DNA of 64,000 bases, from NCBI GenBank assembly GCA_001986395.2, contig MQVO02000038.1, positions 62,001-126,000 on the forward strand, given 5' to 3'. Shown here piece by piece: positions 45,643 to 56,722 of this stretch (positions are counted from its first letter, which is position 1; each line of letters starts with the position of its first letter). Both the position numbers and the translations under genes were made by a program. The notes beneath the pieces were generated by a model. That model ran no database searches, was not told the origin of the DNA, and worked only from the letters and a program-made list of their open reading frames with translations. This stretch comes from Irpex lacteus. Taxonomy: Eukaryota; Basidiomycota; Agaricomycetes; Polyporales; Irpicaceae.

Positions 45643-46436
45643 TTAGTGCTTGAAATCCTTCTTGAGTACGACGTGTTTGAGTTCCTGGTCCGCAAGAGTC
45701 TTCAATCTCCCGAGATGCTCAAAGAACGAGGGCGGCGCTGTAGCGATGACTTGGTCAAATTCCTAGCATCCAGTATCAATGACTCTTCCCGGGAGCGGAA
45801 AAGACGACCGAGCATGTACCTCTTTGCTGTTCCAACCAAGCACAACAGCAAATCTCCTATCATTCTCAACAACCGATCCCCATCCTCCCCTGTTCTTTAC
45901 CGCATCACTCGCTAGTATCTTGTCAATTAATTCCGACAAAAGACCTTTGAATTCCTCCTTGTCGGTATCTTCCTTCAAGTCCCAGAACACGAACTCCGTG
46001 ATGGGAGCGTTCAAAGCATCCTCAGGAGTAGAGGTGGAGAGGAAGGTGTGCTGAACAAATTCGAATTTGGCAGCAATTTGACCGATGGACTTGGCCATCG
46101 TAGGGGCAACGTCTTTATTGTCGAGGAGAGCTTTGTGATGGCCAACGGTTTCCCATACTGTACTTCAGCGGTAAGTTGGCGTACTCCGACGGAGAACTAT
46201 TTATGAGGCGTACAGATTGCACCATAGAACTTTTCGGGATCCTGGACTTCCGTACCAAAGTATGAACTGTAAAATGAATGAGTAAGACTTGAATTCGATG
46301 AGATTTCATGTGAGCCATACGAAATATGCCCATCGGCCTTGTTCAAGATGTCGAATGCCTCTCGAGCAGCCGCAACACCCTCGGACCTGAAACGATCTGT
46401 TCCAATCGCACGAAATATCTCGAGAACGGGTGCCAT
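45643..46436 (-). CDS. uncharacterised protein, possibly dimeric alpha/beta-barrel
   Basis: Four exons close to 208 aa: 46436-46321, 46266-46214, 46157-45820, 45762-45643. Joined sequence reads DGHIS-SYFGTEVQDPEKFYGAI-LWETVGHHKALLDNK and ends LKHVVLKKDFKH. The YFGTEVQDPEKFY...LWETVGHHKALL pattern resembles antibiotic-biosynthesis-monooxygenase/stress-response barrel proteins, in which two such repeats are fused (second repeat near VLGWNSKEEFDQVIATAPP). Function cannot be given. The copia insertion lies about 420 bp upstream of its start codon. Confidence 0.7.
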
Positions 46437-46859
46437 GTCGGATATTCTGCAGTGGCAATGATATATCTAGGTGATAAAACGGTAAGTACTGATAAGGAGT
46501 GACTTCGTGGGTAAGGAGTGCAACCTGCTTGTGCCAGTCCCGAGCCGCAGTAGTCTATATATACAAAGTCAGACTCTCCAGGCGCAAGATGCGTGAAATA
46601 TGCGAACTACCGGCGATTAGGCATACAAATCGTTATGCTCAATTTTTGGATGCAACCCGTAATGTTACGAATGTACCGGCAAAGGCAGCGAACGGCGATT
46701 ACAAATCACACAGTTGCCTGCCATGGATGAGTAAGTGTGAAGTCTTCCGTGCCAGTCGTCCCATGTTGTGAAAATACTGCGGGTGTATAAGTGAGACCAC
46801 GCCGAATGACCGGTAAATACTCAAGTACTCACATAGTGATTTATCTGCTTCACCCAATA
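46437..46859. other. upstream region of the barrel-like gene, target of the copia insertion
   Basis: No gene recognised. Ends with the target-site duplication caata at 46855-46859. Confidence 0.5.
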
Positions 46860-47277
46860 TTTTGTAAGTTGGAGGGATCTGAGCGCACAAACGAGATAAT
46901 ACGAGTGATGAAGATCATCAATTGAACGACAAGTTACATGTACTTTTATACGAGTAGTTACAGGAGTAATTACTACAATAGGAAGTCATAATTTTTATAC
47001 ACCGGATTTTCAACGGAAAGCATTACAAAGCGTACAAACCGCGGGATACATGTATAAGGAAAGAGAACATAACATGTACAATTAAGATCGAAAGGTGAAA
47101 CACTTAACAAACGGAATCTAAAGAGAAATAGGCCTTCGAGTTGAATCGAGGCGGGCAGAGGCCATGTGGATGCGTCGGGGGATACGCATCAAGCGTCGGT
47201 AAAGACGAGTACCGGGTTGCCGGTATGGTCGAGGCCTTCGGCGATGTCGGAGACAGGTGACGCCAAGGATTACAACA
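46860..47277 (-). repeat. 3' LTR of the copia element
   Basis: Same sequence as 51668-52085. In element sense it begins TGTTGTAATCC and ends CTTACAAAA. Confidence 0.93.
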
Positions 47278-47288
47278 CTCCCCCTCAA
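47278..47288 (-). other. polypurine tract
   Basis: In element sense TTGAGGGGGAG directly abuts the 3' LTR. The stop codon of the polyprotein (TGA, 47287-47285) overlaps it. Confidence 0.8.
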
Positions 47289-50200
47289 CGAGCAGCGAGG
47301 TTAAGTCGCGCGAGTTGTTTTTGATGGGAGACACGTGCGAGGGACTTGGTGAGGATGTCGGCACGGTTCTCCGCGGATGAGCAATGCGGTACGAGGATAG
47401 TACCTTCCATGACGCGTTCGCGAACGAAGTGATGGCGCATGTCGATGTGTTTTGATCGAGCGTGGAATTGGTGATCACGAGTGAATGCGATAGCGGCGAG
47501 GTTGTCTGTGGCAAGGATGGTGGGCCCAGAAGGAGGGAAACCTAAGTCGGTGAGGAGCGAACGGAACCAGATGGCTTCCTTGGCAGCGTGAGCGAGAGCG
47601 ACGTACTCAGCTTCCATAGTTGACAGCGCGACGGAGGTTTGCTTCTTGGAACTCCAGCTGACAGTTCCTCCAGCGAGTTGGAAGACGTAGCCTGAGATGG
47701 AACGGCGGTCGGCCCGGTTCTGCGCCCAATCAGCATCGCTGAACCCTGATATGATTAGATCCGAGTTATCGCCATAGGTGAGAGCGAATGATCGAGTCCC
47801 CTTGAGATAGCGAAGGACGTGTTTGGCTGCGACCCAGTGGAGGTCGGTGTGAGCAGCGTTGAACTGGCTGAGGGACTGGACGGCGTATGCGATGTCGGGA
47901 CGAGTACCAACGGCGGCGTACATGAGGGAACCTATGAGGGCCTGGAAGGGTACGTCGGGTACGAGTTCGGCATCGTTGACAGCTGGGATCAAAGCTTGAT
48001 TCGGGTCGAGCGGAGTAGAGACGGGGTTGCAGGATTCCATGCCAAAACGTTCGAGAACGACGTCGACATAGTGAGTTTGGTCGATAGTGATGGTATGGGC
48101 CTGTCGGTTTCGAAGGATCTGGATACCGACGAATAGCGTGGCTTCTCCAAGGTCGGTGATCTCGAAATAGCTGCTGAGTTCGGACTTGAGGCGTTTGACG
48201 TGATCGATCTTGTTAGACAAGATTAAGCTGTCGTCCACGTGCGTACCGATCATGATGAGGTCAGATCCAGTGCGCTTGTAGTAGACACATGGGTCGGCCT
48301 GAGAACGCGTGAAGCCGAGGGCTTGGTAGAGCACGCGGTCGAGTTCCATTCTCCATGCTCGTCCGGCTTGCTTGAGTCCGTAGAGTGCTTTCTTGAGCTT
48401 GTAGACGCGGGTAGAGCCATCTTCGTAGCCAGGCGCTTGGCGCATGTAGATGTCTTCCTCGAGAGGGGAGTTGAGGTAGGCTCCAACGACGTCGACTTGG
48501 TGAAGTTCGAGGTCTAGGCGTGCAGCAATAGCGACGAGGGTACGGAAAGTTTCGAGTCGGATGACGGGAGCGTGGGTCGCGAAGAAGTCTTGGCCAGGGA
48601 TCTGCGAGAAACCTTGTGCCACGAGGCGTGCCTTGTATTTGATGACGTTCCCGTTAGAGTCGCGTTTGATGGCGAAGACCCAGCGGCAACCGACAGCTCG
48701 GCGCCCCTGCGGTAGAGACTCAACCGTGTAGGTCCCGAGTTTGTCGAGTTGGCCCATCTCCTTGTCCATGGCCTGCTTCCACTGAGGCCAGTCTGAGCGT
48801 GACTTGACTTCGGCGAGTGTCTGAGGGTTGTCGAAGTCGGCGGCGGCGAAGGTGAAGTGGGCAGTGGGCTCGTGGTCGTTGTCCGTGAGGTCATGTCCCG
48901 ATGCGATCTCCCCCTGAACCGATGGATTGGTAACAGGCGGGGGAGCGTTCTCAGCGATAGAGGAGGCTCGGGACTTGGGCTTCGCGGTCAGCTTGCCAGT
49001 GAGTGAGCGTAAAGGCTTCTGAGTACCGTCATTGAGCTTGAAGTAGTCCACACGGGATGAACGACGAGGGCGTGATGGAGCAGGAGGGGTGACTATCTCG
49101 GGCTTGGATTTGACAGGCGTAGACGGCGACGGCGGAAGAGGTGTAGCGTTCGGTGAAGGTTTGATCGACGTCTGTGGTGTACTCCAGATGTCCCTCGTGG
49201 CGGGAGTCGATGGAGTCTTGGTAGACGGAGTGGTAGGAGGCGGCGGCGCAGTCGACAGCGTGGAATCGCTCTCCCCCTCAAGCCCTGAGGTGGTTACATC
49301 CGGAATGGGCGCATCAATGCCTGAGTGACGTGGGAAAATAACTTCGCGAGAAGTCAGGACCTTGCGTGATTCGGGGACGTAGTACTTGTAGCCCGTAGTG
49401 CCTTCCTTGATGCCAACGAACTTGCGTTTGATGGACTGCGCGTCGAGTTTAGAAGTACGAATGTTGAGCCGGACCCAGCAATCGGATCCGAATTCGTGGA
49501 GCCTAGAGACGTCAGGCTTCTTCTTATGGATGAACTCGTAAGGCGTGGTGTGTTGAAGTGCACGGGTAGGGCAACGGTTCTTCAGGTAGGCCGCGTACTC
49601 GGTAGCGTCTTCCCAGAGGTATTTGGGGAAGTCGTGGGCCAATAACATAGCCCGACCATGCTCGACGAGAGTGCGGTTGAGACGTTCTGAGACGCCGTTG
49701 TATTCGGGGGTGTAGGGAGTGGTGGGCTCGAGTAGAATTCCGCGTTTTTCGACGTAAGACTTCATGGCGCCTAAGGTGTACTCCTTGGCGTTGTCGACGC
49801 GTAATTTCCTTAAACGGCAGTTGAACTGCGTCTCGAGCAGCGAGTCGATTTCCTCGAGTTTCGCGGTGGCCTGGTCCCTCTCCTTGATGTAACGGACCCA
49901 CGTGAAGCGTGACGCGGCATCGGTAAAGGTAATCATATATTTGTTACCGTGGATGGAGGGAGTGGTCGCCGGTCCCCAGATGTCAGAGTAGACGAGCTCT
50001 CCAATCTCGGAGATCTCCTGAGAGGTCTTGCGAGGAACAGGCGCACGAGAGTGTTTGGCCTGGATACACGTCTCGCAGAGGAAGTTGGGGTCGGAGGACT
50101 GATCGACGTCCATGCCAGCGACTAGACCGTCGCGGTGCATCTCCCTGAGTTGTCCAATGTTCACGTGGCCGAGGGTACAGTGCCAGTCGAACCAGGAACG

Positions 50201-51490
50201 TCCGGTAGCAGCGAGAGCGATCGCGGACGGAGATTGGACGGAGATTTGATAGAGGTAGCCCGACTTAATGCCGCGGCCGATAAGCTTGGAGCCCTTCCTG
50301 ATGAAGAGGTTACTGCCAGTGCCTTCGTAAGAGAGACCTCCGCTGGTGAGACGACCAAGCGATATGAGGTTGAATTTCATAGAGGGTGCATAGAGGGCGT
50401 CCTTGAGTACGACAGGAACGGTGCCTTCATCGGTAACGAAAGCAATGCGGACGTCACCGCGACCAAGGCTTTCGCAGTTACCGACACCGTGGATAGCGCC
50501 AGGCACCGGGGTGAAATTGATGAAGAGAGACTTGTCGGACACTATGTGAGAGGTGGAGCCGGTATCGCCGAGCCACGCGCCAGATTGAGTTGACAGATAG
50601 GCTTCTTCGATCCCAGTTTCCGCGTGGAAGGCGTACTCCTCGGGCTCGTCGTCCTCGTCCTCTTCGTCGGCAGCGTGTGCATACTCCTTCTTCCCCTTGT
50701 CCTTGCCTCCCTTGCCATCCTTCCCCTTGCCTCGACCTCTATTCCCACCGCTCTTCCTTCCCCTCGCCTTCTCCTTTCCCTTATCCTCCTTATCATCGCA
50801 CTCCGGCTTGATATGCCCCTCTTTCCCACACCCATGACAAAATACGCCGGACCGGAATTTCGAGCGCCCTGTGTTGGCGTACAGTGCCGTTTCGGAGTCG
50901 GTTCGATCCTTCCTGCGTCCCTCTTCTTGCAAAATACGACCAGTAAGTGCAGCAGAGGTGAGTTTGTCGTCTAGGGTGATAGATGAGATGAGGGAGTCCC
51001 AGGAGGACGGGAGGGCGGTGAGGATGACAGTGGCCAGCTCGGTATCGGAGATCGCCGACGTCTGGATAAGGTTAATCTCTTGCCAGAGTCCTTTGATCTT
51101 GCGAATCTCCTCCTCTAAGTCGGCTCCCTCCGCGATGGTGTAACGCATGAAACGACGACGGAGGGTGATGAGGGCAACAGTACCCTCGTTGTTGAAGACG
51201 TGCGACAGACTGTCGAAGGCTTCTTTGGAGGTGGTGGCGGATAGGACGTGGGTGATCATAGAGTTGGACACCCGGAGACGGATCATAGTGAGCGCCTTTC
51301 GGTCCTTCTTCACCCAGTCAGCCGCTTCGGCCTTCTCAGTGGGCTTCTTCAGTTCCCCTGTGACGTACTCCCACAGACCGACGTCCGTGAGGATGTCTGA
51401 TATCTGGACGCGCCATGGCATGTAGTTCTCGGCTCCCCGTAATGGGTCGATACGGTAGCTGCCCGAGGTAGACTCGACGGCGGCGGACAT
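47285..51490 (-). CDS. copia Gag-Pol polyprotein, 1401 aa
   Basis: Single frame without frameshift. Gag has an N-terminal UBN2-like part (ENYMPWRVQISDIL) and a CCHC zinc knuckle CHGCGKEGHIKPEC followed by a Lys/Gly-rich stretch. Protease active site is WLGDTGSTSHIVSD. GAG-pre-integrase is HCTLGHVNIGQLREM...CETCIQAKHSR. Integrase core has DIWGPATTPSIHG, FTDAASRFTWV and the YNGVSERLNRTL region. A Pro/Ser/Thr linker leads to reverse transcriptase (RLVAQGFSQIPGQDF, HQVDVVGAYLNSPL, KKALYGLKQAGRAW). The catalytic box reads HVDDS where YVDD is usual. RNase H shows SDADWAQNRADRRSISGYVF and LSTMEAEYVAL. All core domains look intact. Confidence 0.95.
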   Translation of the reverse strand: MSAAVESTSGSYRIDPLRGAENYMPWRVQISDILTDVGLWEYVTGELKKPTEKAEAADWVKKDRKALTMIRLRVSNSMITHVLSATTSKEAFDSLSHVFNNEGTVALITLRRRFMRYTIAEGADLEEEIRKIKGLWQEINLIQTSAISDTELATVILTALPSSWDSLISSITLDDKLTSAALTGRILQEEGRRKDRTDSETALYANTGRSKFRSGVFCHGCGKEGHIKPECDDKEDKGKEKARGRKSGGNRGRGKGKDGKGGKDKGKKEYAHAADEEDEDDEPEEYAFHAETGIEEAYLSTQSGAWLGDTGSTSHIVSDKSLFINFTPVPGAIHGVGNCESLGRGDVRIAFVTDEGTVPVVLKDALYAPSMKFNLISLGRLTSGGLSYEGTGSNLFIRKGSKLIGRGIKSGYLYQISVQSPSAIALAATGRSWFDWHCTLGHVNIGQLREMHRDGLVAGMDVDQSSDPNFLCETCIQAKHSRAPVPRKTSQEISEIGELVYSDIWGPATTPSIHGNKYMITFTDAASRFTWVRYIKERDQATAKLEEIDSLLETQFNCRLRKLRVDNAKEYTLGAMKSYVEKRGILLEPTTPYTPEYNGVSERLNRTLVEHGRAMLLAHDFPKYLWEDATEYAAYLKNRCPTRALQHTTPYEFIHKKKPDVSRLHEFGSDCWVRLNIRTSKLDAQSIKRKFVGIKEGTTGYKYYVPESRKVLTSREVIFPRHSGIDAPIPDVTTSGLEGESDSTLSTAPPPPTTPSTKTPSTPATRDIWSTPQTSIKPSPNATPLPPSPSTPVKSKPEIVTPPAPSRPRRSSRVDYFKLNDGTQKPLRSLTGKLTAKPKSRASSIAENAPPPVTNPSVQGEIASGHDLTDNDHEPTAHFTFAAADFDNPQTLAEVKSRSDWPQWKQAMDKEMGQLDKLGTYTVESLPQGRRAVGCRWVFAIKRDSNGNVIKYKARLVAQGFSQIPGQDFFATHAPVIRLETFRTLVAIAARLDLELHQVDVVGAYLNSPLEEDIYMRQAPGYEDGSTRVYKLKKALYGLKQAGRAWRMELDRVLYQALGFTRSQADPCVYYKRTGSDLIMIGTHVDDSLILSNKIDHVKRLKSELSSYFEITDLGEATLFVGIQILRNRQAHTITIDQTHYVDVVLERFGMESCNPVSTPLDPNQALIPAVNDAELVPDVPFQALIGSLMYAAVGTRPDIAYAVQSLSQFNAAHTDLHWVAAKHVLRYLKGTRSFALTYGDNSDLIISGFSDADWAQNRADRRSISGYVFQLAGGTVSWSSKKQTSVALSTMEAEYVALAHAAKEAIWFRSLLTDLGFPPSGPTILATDNLAAIAFTRDHQFHARSKHIDMRHHFVRERVMEGTILVPHCSSAENRADILTKSLARVSHQKQLARLNLAAR

Positions 51491-51644
51491 GGTGGCGGCG
51501 TTGATCTAATCACAAGATCGGGAGATAATGATAAGATATGTGGGGTAAGGGCCTAAGGGCGTAACGCCGACGTACTGTCGCCTGAGAGAAGCAGATAGAG
51601 TTGAGATCCGATGATGGCGGGGATAAGGAGTGACAGGTGAGTGG

Positions 51645-51667
51645 CTCAGAGCGCGGGGCTCATAACC
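51645..51667 (-). other. primer-binding site, initiator tRNA-Met internal region
   Basis: Directly after the 5' LTR the element sense reads GGTTATGAGCCCCGCGCTC. Its complement GCGCGGGGCTCATAACC corresponds to the anticodon stem-loop region of fungal initiator tRNA-Met (anticodon CAT). This implies priming by a cleaved half tRNA, as in Drosophila copia. Confidence 0.75.
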
Positions 51668-52085
51668 TTTTGTAAGTTGGAGGGATCTGAGCGCACAAAC
51701 GAGATAATACGAGTGATGAAGATCATCAATTGAACGACAAGTTACATGTACTTTTATACGAGTAGTTACAGGAGTAATTACTACAATAGGAAGTCATAAT
51801 TTTTATACACCGGATTTTCAACGGAAAGCATTACAAAGCGTACAAACCGCGGGATACATGTATAAGGAAAGAGAACATAACATGTACAATTAAGATCGAA
51901 AGGTGAAACACTTAACAAACGGAATCTAAAGAGAAATAGGCCTTCGAGTTGAATCGAGGCGGGCAGAGGCCATGTGGATGCGTCGGGGGATACGCATCAA
52001 GCGTCGGTAAAGACGAGTACCGGGTTGCCGGTATGGTCGAGGCCTTCGGCGATGTCGGAGACAGGTGACGCCAAGGATTACAACA
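51668..52085 (-). repeat. 5' LTR of the copia element
   Basis: 418 bp, apparently identical to the 3' LTR; should carry the element promoter. Confidence 0.93.
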
Positions 52086-54737
52086 CAATATGTCCGAACC
52101 GTAAGGACAACCCAGATTCCAGATGCTTCAAGTGAACTTGAGACGGTGCAGGATCTCTGCTAAGCTGTATCAACCGAGTATATGAGGCCCAATGGCATTA
52201 GAGGGAGTGAGTAGAGTTGTATGCAGCACAATCTCATAAGTATACGCATCGCGTAACCGGAGTAGGGGCCATTGCAGTATCGGATCATAGAGTAAGTATA
52301 TAGTTATGAGATATCAGATCTAAGACTCCACGTGGCATGGGCTTTAGAAATTCGAGTCGTTGTAGTGGTAGGTTGAGCCTGAGAATACTCTCAAATTCCC
52401 TCTCATGATCACTGCCGTACAGGTTCACCGAAATTTGGGTCATGGCAAGGGGAGCCCCCCGCGAAATTTGGATCTAAGACCAGGGGTGCCAGGGGTCAAA
52501 TTTACCTGTTAAGGCAGTCCTCCCTGGCTTGGGCGATACAGGCGCCCGCACGTGCACCAGTTAGGTGCTGTATAGCCTATAGGGGGCTTCAGCTTGGGTC
52601 GAGCCAGGACCCAAGGGACCCAGTTAGGTCCACTCCTGGCCATGAGGAAGTACCTGGTTTTCGCGCTATTCAGTCTGTATCCTTGACCGTCACGACAACA
52701 ACAACAACAACAACAACAACGTTGCTTTCTTCTATTACAACTCTCCCCCCGTGAACGTCATGCCTCTTGTTGGTCGAGAGTCTACACCATTACCGCCCAA
52801 TGACTTTCAGGACGAGCAGCAACACGCAGCATACGAACATTGTCTCTGGCTCGAACGTCAGCAGACTTGGGGTCTCGACGTTAACGTGCAGGCTGATGGA
52901 GCCCGTGGAATCATGTCGGGTATGCCCCCATCGGGAACTTCCCCGCAAGTATTTGTCGGCGTGGACGGGGCCGAAATCACATAGACAGGCCGTGCAAGGC
53001 GTGAAATCTGTGCAAGTGGTGAAAGGTATGCAACTCTGGGTCACGCCTTACACGGCACTGTGCACCGCTTACGCATAGGTAATCTACAATCACTACACTG
53101 TGATAAAATATTGTAGGGCTTGTACGTAGTCATAATAATGTAGTTGGCCACAATCCATTATCGCGCCTGTATCCGCTCAATTTTGATCCGTCGGAATTAC
53201 TTATCTGCTCGCACTTATCAGGATCGAAATTGCAGAAAATAGTAAATGACATTGATAATAGTTATAATAAACATCGCTAAACCATATACTCTACTCCTGC
53301 TACGCCGAGTCTCCTCCATCAGGGACCTATCGATACGCATATGCCCACGAGAGTTGCTACGGTGCTACGGTCTATCACGCGAAGGAATGGCTGGTCAGCG
53401 CTCTGAAATGTCAACGATGGAAATGAAGTGCCCACCTTTTCCGACAACCAATTCTCTCGATGCCCGAAGTACATAATACCGCTCGCAAGGCAGCCCGGGG
53501 TGCGCCATGCGTCCGTAGTATCAATCTAGAAGAAGGTACGCTAACTCGGAAAACGAACTCTCGCCACAAGTCTGAAATGTTACATCAGTAAGTACATGGA
53601 GGACTGCAAGCGTACAATACCAGCTCAAGTAAGACTTGGTAAAGGTGTTACCTACGTCACGGTGTGGTGTAGTTAGTATCGAGGAACAGGATAAGTTAGC
53701 ATACTAGTAGACAAGGTGCCTACCGGGCTCGTGCTATGCGTGGTCAACCTTGAATGTCAAAGATTGATGGCGGCGTCCTACAGCTGTCAGTATCAAGTCA
53801 GTAATAGGAGTTGATATTAAGACAAAACACCATTAATAACCGACTTCACTCACCTTAATGAGCTGCTCCTGAGTCCTTACGTCTCAGATGTCAATGCATG
53901 ACATAGCGCTGCCATCATCTATGAATAGAGTACTCACTGAGTTCATATCGACCCCTGCTTGTCATGCGCGGCACTCTGCCACAGCTGTGAACCAGAAAAG
54001 TCTTCGGTTATTGAGGTGGCACGCTCGAGGACGTACTGGTAGTGCGACACGTCAGGACAGAGTTATTGGAAGGGAGGGAGAGTAGATGGAGGAAAGGGGG
54101 AAAGAGCAGTCGAGTCGCGTCGTCTCCGGTCTCGGGCTTAAAACTTGCTGAGCCGTCAGGTGATCGCGACATGGTTCTGCAATGGGCAGTGGCGCGACCG
54201 CATCTCGACCTAGCACCGGTACACACGATGGATCACGGCTCCCTCTCACCAGAAGTTGTACATGTCCAGGGAGTAAAGTCGACAAGAGTTCCGTCAGCGG
54301 TCCTTCAAGTTGAGCTTGCAGCATAAATCGGCGAGTTGAGACCCGGATGATGCCATCGGATTTGTGAGACAGCCGTCAATGAAGAGACCAGGAATTATTA
54401 CATACGGGGGCGTAGAAGCCCTCCTGTCTGTCGATTGTCAAGCGAAATTGAAGGAACTGGTCGACGTACAGCCTGAGGACAATATTGGCAGTGGGGAACT
54501 CGAGCTCGAGCGGGCAGTGACGGCGTAGCGCGCGTAGATCTGCGTGTTACACTGAGTGACAGAGTGACATGTGTCACTGCGAGCCTACTTCCTACCACGG
54601 CTTCCACCAAATTGTAGCACTTGTAATGTACTGTCTTATTTTGCTATAAATACATGTAGTGAAATGCATGTAATGAGAGTAAGATATACCAGTCTTGGTG
54701 CACCTTCCATACACGAGCGTTACACGAGGACGAAATA
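52086..54737. other. gene-poor accessory DNA
   Basis: 52400-52690 is GC-rich with internal repeats (aaatttggg/aaatttgga, ggggtgccaggggtc). It runs into the microsatellite listed separately, which looks like the tail of an unidentified element. A 77-codon frame at 52751 has no homology that I recognise. From 53860 to 54610 the minus strand has splice-like sites and stretches such as LYVDQFLQFRLTIDRQEG, but I cannot join a gene. Confidence 0.35.
52694..52720 (+). repeat. (ACA)n microsatellite
   Basis: About nine uninterrupted acaacaaca-type triplets. Confidence 0.9.
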
Positions 54738-55972
54738 TTGCCGCGCAGTGCAAGCGCTGCAATCACTGCAATTCCGGCGGGAAGTTCCCGATGCCCTTGC
54801 ATCGCTGCACGAGCGCTAGGTTACGCCATGCGCTTCGCGCCCTGCGATGAGGGCCGCGAAGCTGTCGTCCAAGATATTTGTGCTTATGGGAACGGCCTAG
54901 AAAATCTCGCTAGGCTTGCTCACCTCTATGTGTACGGACTCTGCCGCACCTGTAAGTGACGTTGTTTGTTCATCCCGTTCCATCTATGTAATCTACATAC
55001 AGTTTATGGTCCCAAGGGCCCGACAGTCCCCGTATCTACCGCCCAAACACCTAGATTGTCTTTGGAGAACATTGCGAAAGACGAGGCCTTTCTCGCAAAA
55101 TCCACCAGTAGCCGAGATGCCGTACGGAAGCAGGTAAATCTCTCCTTTTTTCCCACTTTTTTCGTCTATGAGAGCTGACATGTCAGCATAGACCTTAGTT
55201 CGCGACAAAAAGTGTTGTATATTCACCGGTTATATGGACTCGCAGCAAATGTTATTAGGTATCAAGGCTGGGGAGAAATATGCTCGTGATAACGCTGCGC
55301 TCACGAAGGTGGCGCATATAATCACTCAATCTCTAGGCAAGAATACGCAAGGGGACAGTCCATCCGCCTCAGAGAAGGTGCTGTACAAGTTATCTCTACC
55401 GCAACCCAGTTTCTCACAATCCCTAGGCCGAATGGGCCAGGACGGCGGGAGCTATGGTAGAGCAATTCGGAGGGTTACAAGCAAAGGAGCTCGGCTCAGA
55501 ACTTCTGCATAGCCCTATGAATGCTTTCACAGCAACCGAAACCGCCCACCATTACTTTGACCACCTTCAGCTTTGGTTGACTCCAGTGAAAAAAATGGTC
55601 TGTTTGGCTGCTATCTAGTTGCGTCTAGGGCTGAATTGTCGTCAGGAAATGGATCAGGAAACAGAAACCATCGTCCCAAATACTTACAACGTCAAGTACA
55701 CCTCGGATGTTGACATGGTAGTACCGCATTTGAAGAGCCGTATTACTTTCCAGCCATGCGAAGTCAATGGTGTTGTCATCCCACCCCCTCATCCTCGACT
55801 CCTTGCCCTCCACGCTGCCTGTGCGGGGATCGCCAACATGTCTGGCGCGGCGGAGTATATAGAAGAGACTTTCAGGGATACCGAGCCGATTGCTGTCATG
55901 ACCGAACCAAATGCGGTCAACGAATTGACTCGGGCTCTGACAGTCATAGAGTTGATTAGAGGTGAAGGGTAG
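54738..55972 (+). CDS. HNH-nuclease-domain-like fungal protein, model uncertain
   Basis: Resembles the large Agaricomycete family of HNH endonuclease-domain proteins. Recognisable parts are ALGYAMRFAPCDEGREAVVQD (first exon to 54951), then 55003-55133 (FYGPKGPTVPV...AVRKQ), and 55192 on (TLVRDKKCCIFTGYMD, the start of the HNH core). VAHIITQSLGKN follows (the family has AHI), then FTATETAHHYFDHLQLWLTP. The last exon has PNTYNVKY, VNGVVIPPPHPRLLALHAAC and MSGAAEYIEETFRDTEP, and stops at 55970-55972. The pieces between 55259 and 55600 are in different frames. The likely N terminus (up to 54810) is also in another frame, so the gene may be partly decayed. The canonical second His of HNH is not confirmed. 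Confidence 0.6.
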
Positions 55973-56722
55973 TATACTTATTGTACTTGACTTAGTAGCA
56001 ACCACCGCTCTCAATGTGCGCATAATACGAACCTCGTTAGATAGCCTCCGCCTTTCTGCACACCAATTGAAAGATTGTTCTTGGTATGACAATAAAGATG
56101 CGAAACGGTACTAAGTACGTCCTTGAATATTGAAGCTTAATATTGAAGTCCCACGTCGACTCGGATCTCGGAGAAGATGAAAGGAGTGTGCATTGTTTGA
56201 TGATTGGACGTCAACGGCAACTCGAAGGACGTGTACTTATGATTAAAATTCTGTGCTCCATAGCTACATACTGAGTCACTGCTTCGTCAATGAACAACTC
56301 TCGTCACGGCGTGTAGCATCCTCCGTTAGATCAGAGTAGTCCGAACTCCGATTCCGAGCGCCACAAGGAATATGGGCGTCCATTGAGTAACACTCAAAGT
56401 ACTTACTCCCTCTCACCGTCATATATTACTAAGTTCTCGACCTCTGGAGCATGGTAGTTGTATATTGTGCGTAAGTAATATTCATACATAATTCTAGGTA
56501 CGATTATCGACTTATTGGTTAGATATTCAAGCCGCAGCGTCATTTCATGTTGACGAGTTCCTAACTTCAAGTCGGTCGCCACAGTATAGTAAGCCGGTAC
56601 ATGCACACGAGTTTTAAGGCTTATGAACTTCGTATGTTTTCTATGATCATTATTCATGTCCAATACAGCACTCGTTCACGTCTTTCTTGTAGTACTCAAT
56701 ACGAACTCACGCCCAGACGAAC
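55973..56722. other. intergenic with a dispersed repeat
   Basis: 56190-56305 shares attaaaattctgtgctcca and caatgaacaactctcg, in the same order, with 62638-62785. No gene recognised. Confidence 0.45.

Larger units (their letters stand above)
46860..52085 (-). mobile_element. complete Ty1/copia LTR retrotransposon
   Basis: Two 418-bp LTRs flank one long open frame on the minus strand. The 5-bp direct repeat CAATA (46855-46859 and 52086-52090) is the target-site duplication. By eye the two LTRs are identical, the reading frame is unbroken, and a primer-binding site and polypurine tract are both in place. This suggests a very recent insertion and possible current activity. Domain order gag-protease-integrase-RT-RNaseH marks the copia type. 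Confidence 0.95.

Noticed and set aside
50542..51425. Plus-strand frames opposite the copia gag region
   Set aside because: Shadows of the minus-strand polyprotein with no independent support.
53860..54610. Minus-strand gene with exons such as LYVDQFLQFRLTIDRQEGFY
   Set aside because: No consistent set of exons with matching phase and no family recognised; left as unassigned.
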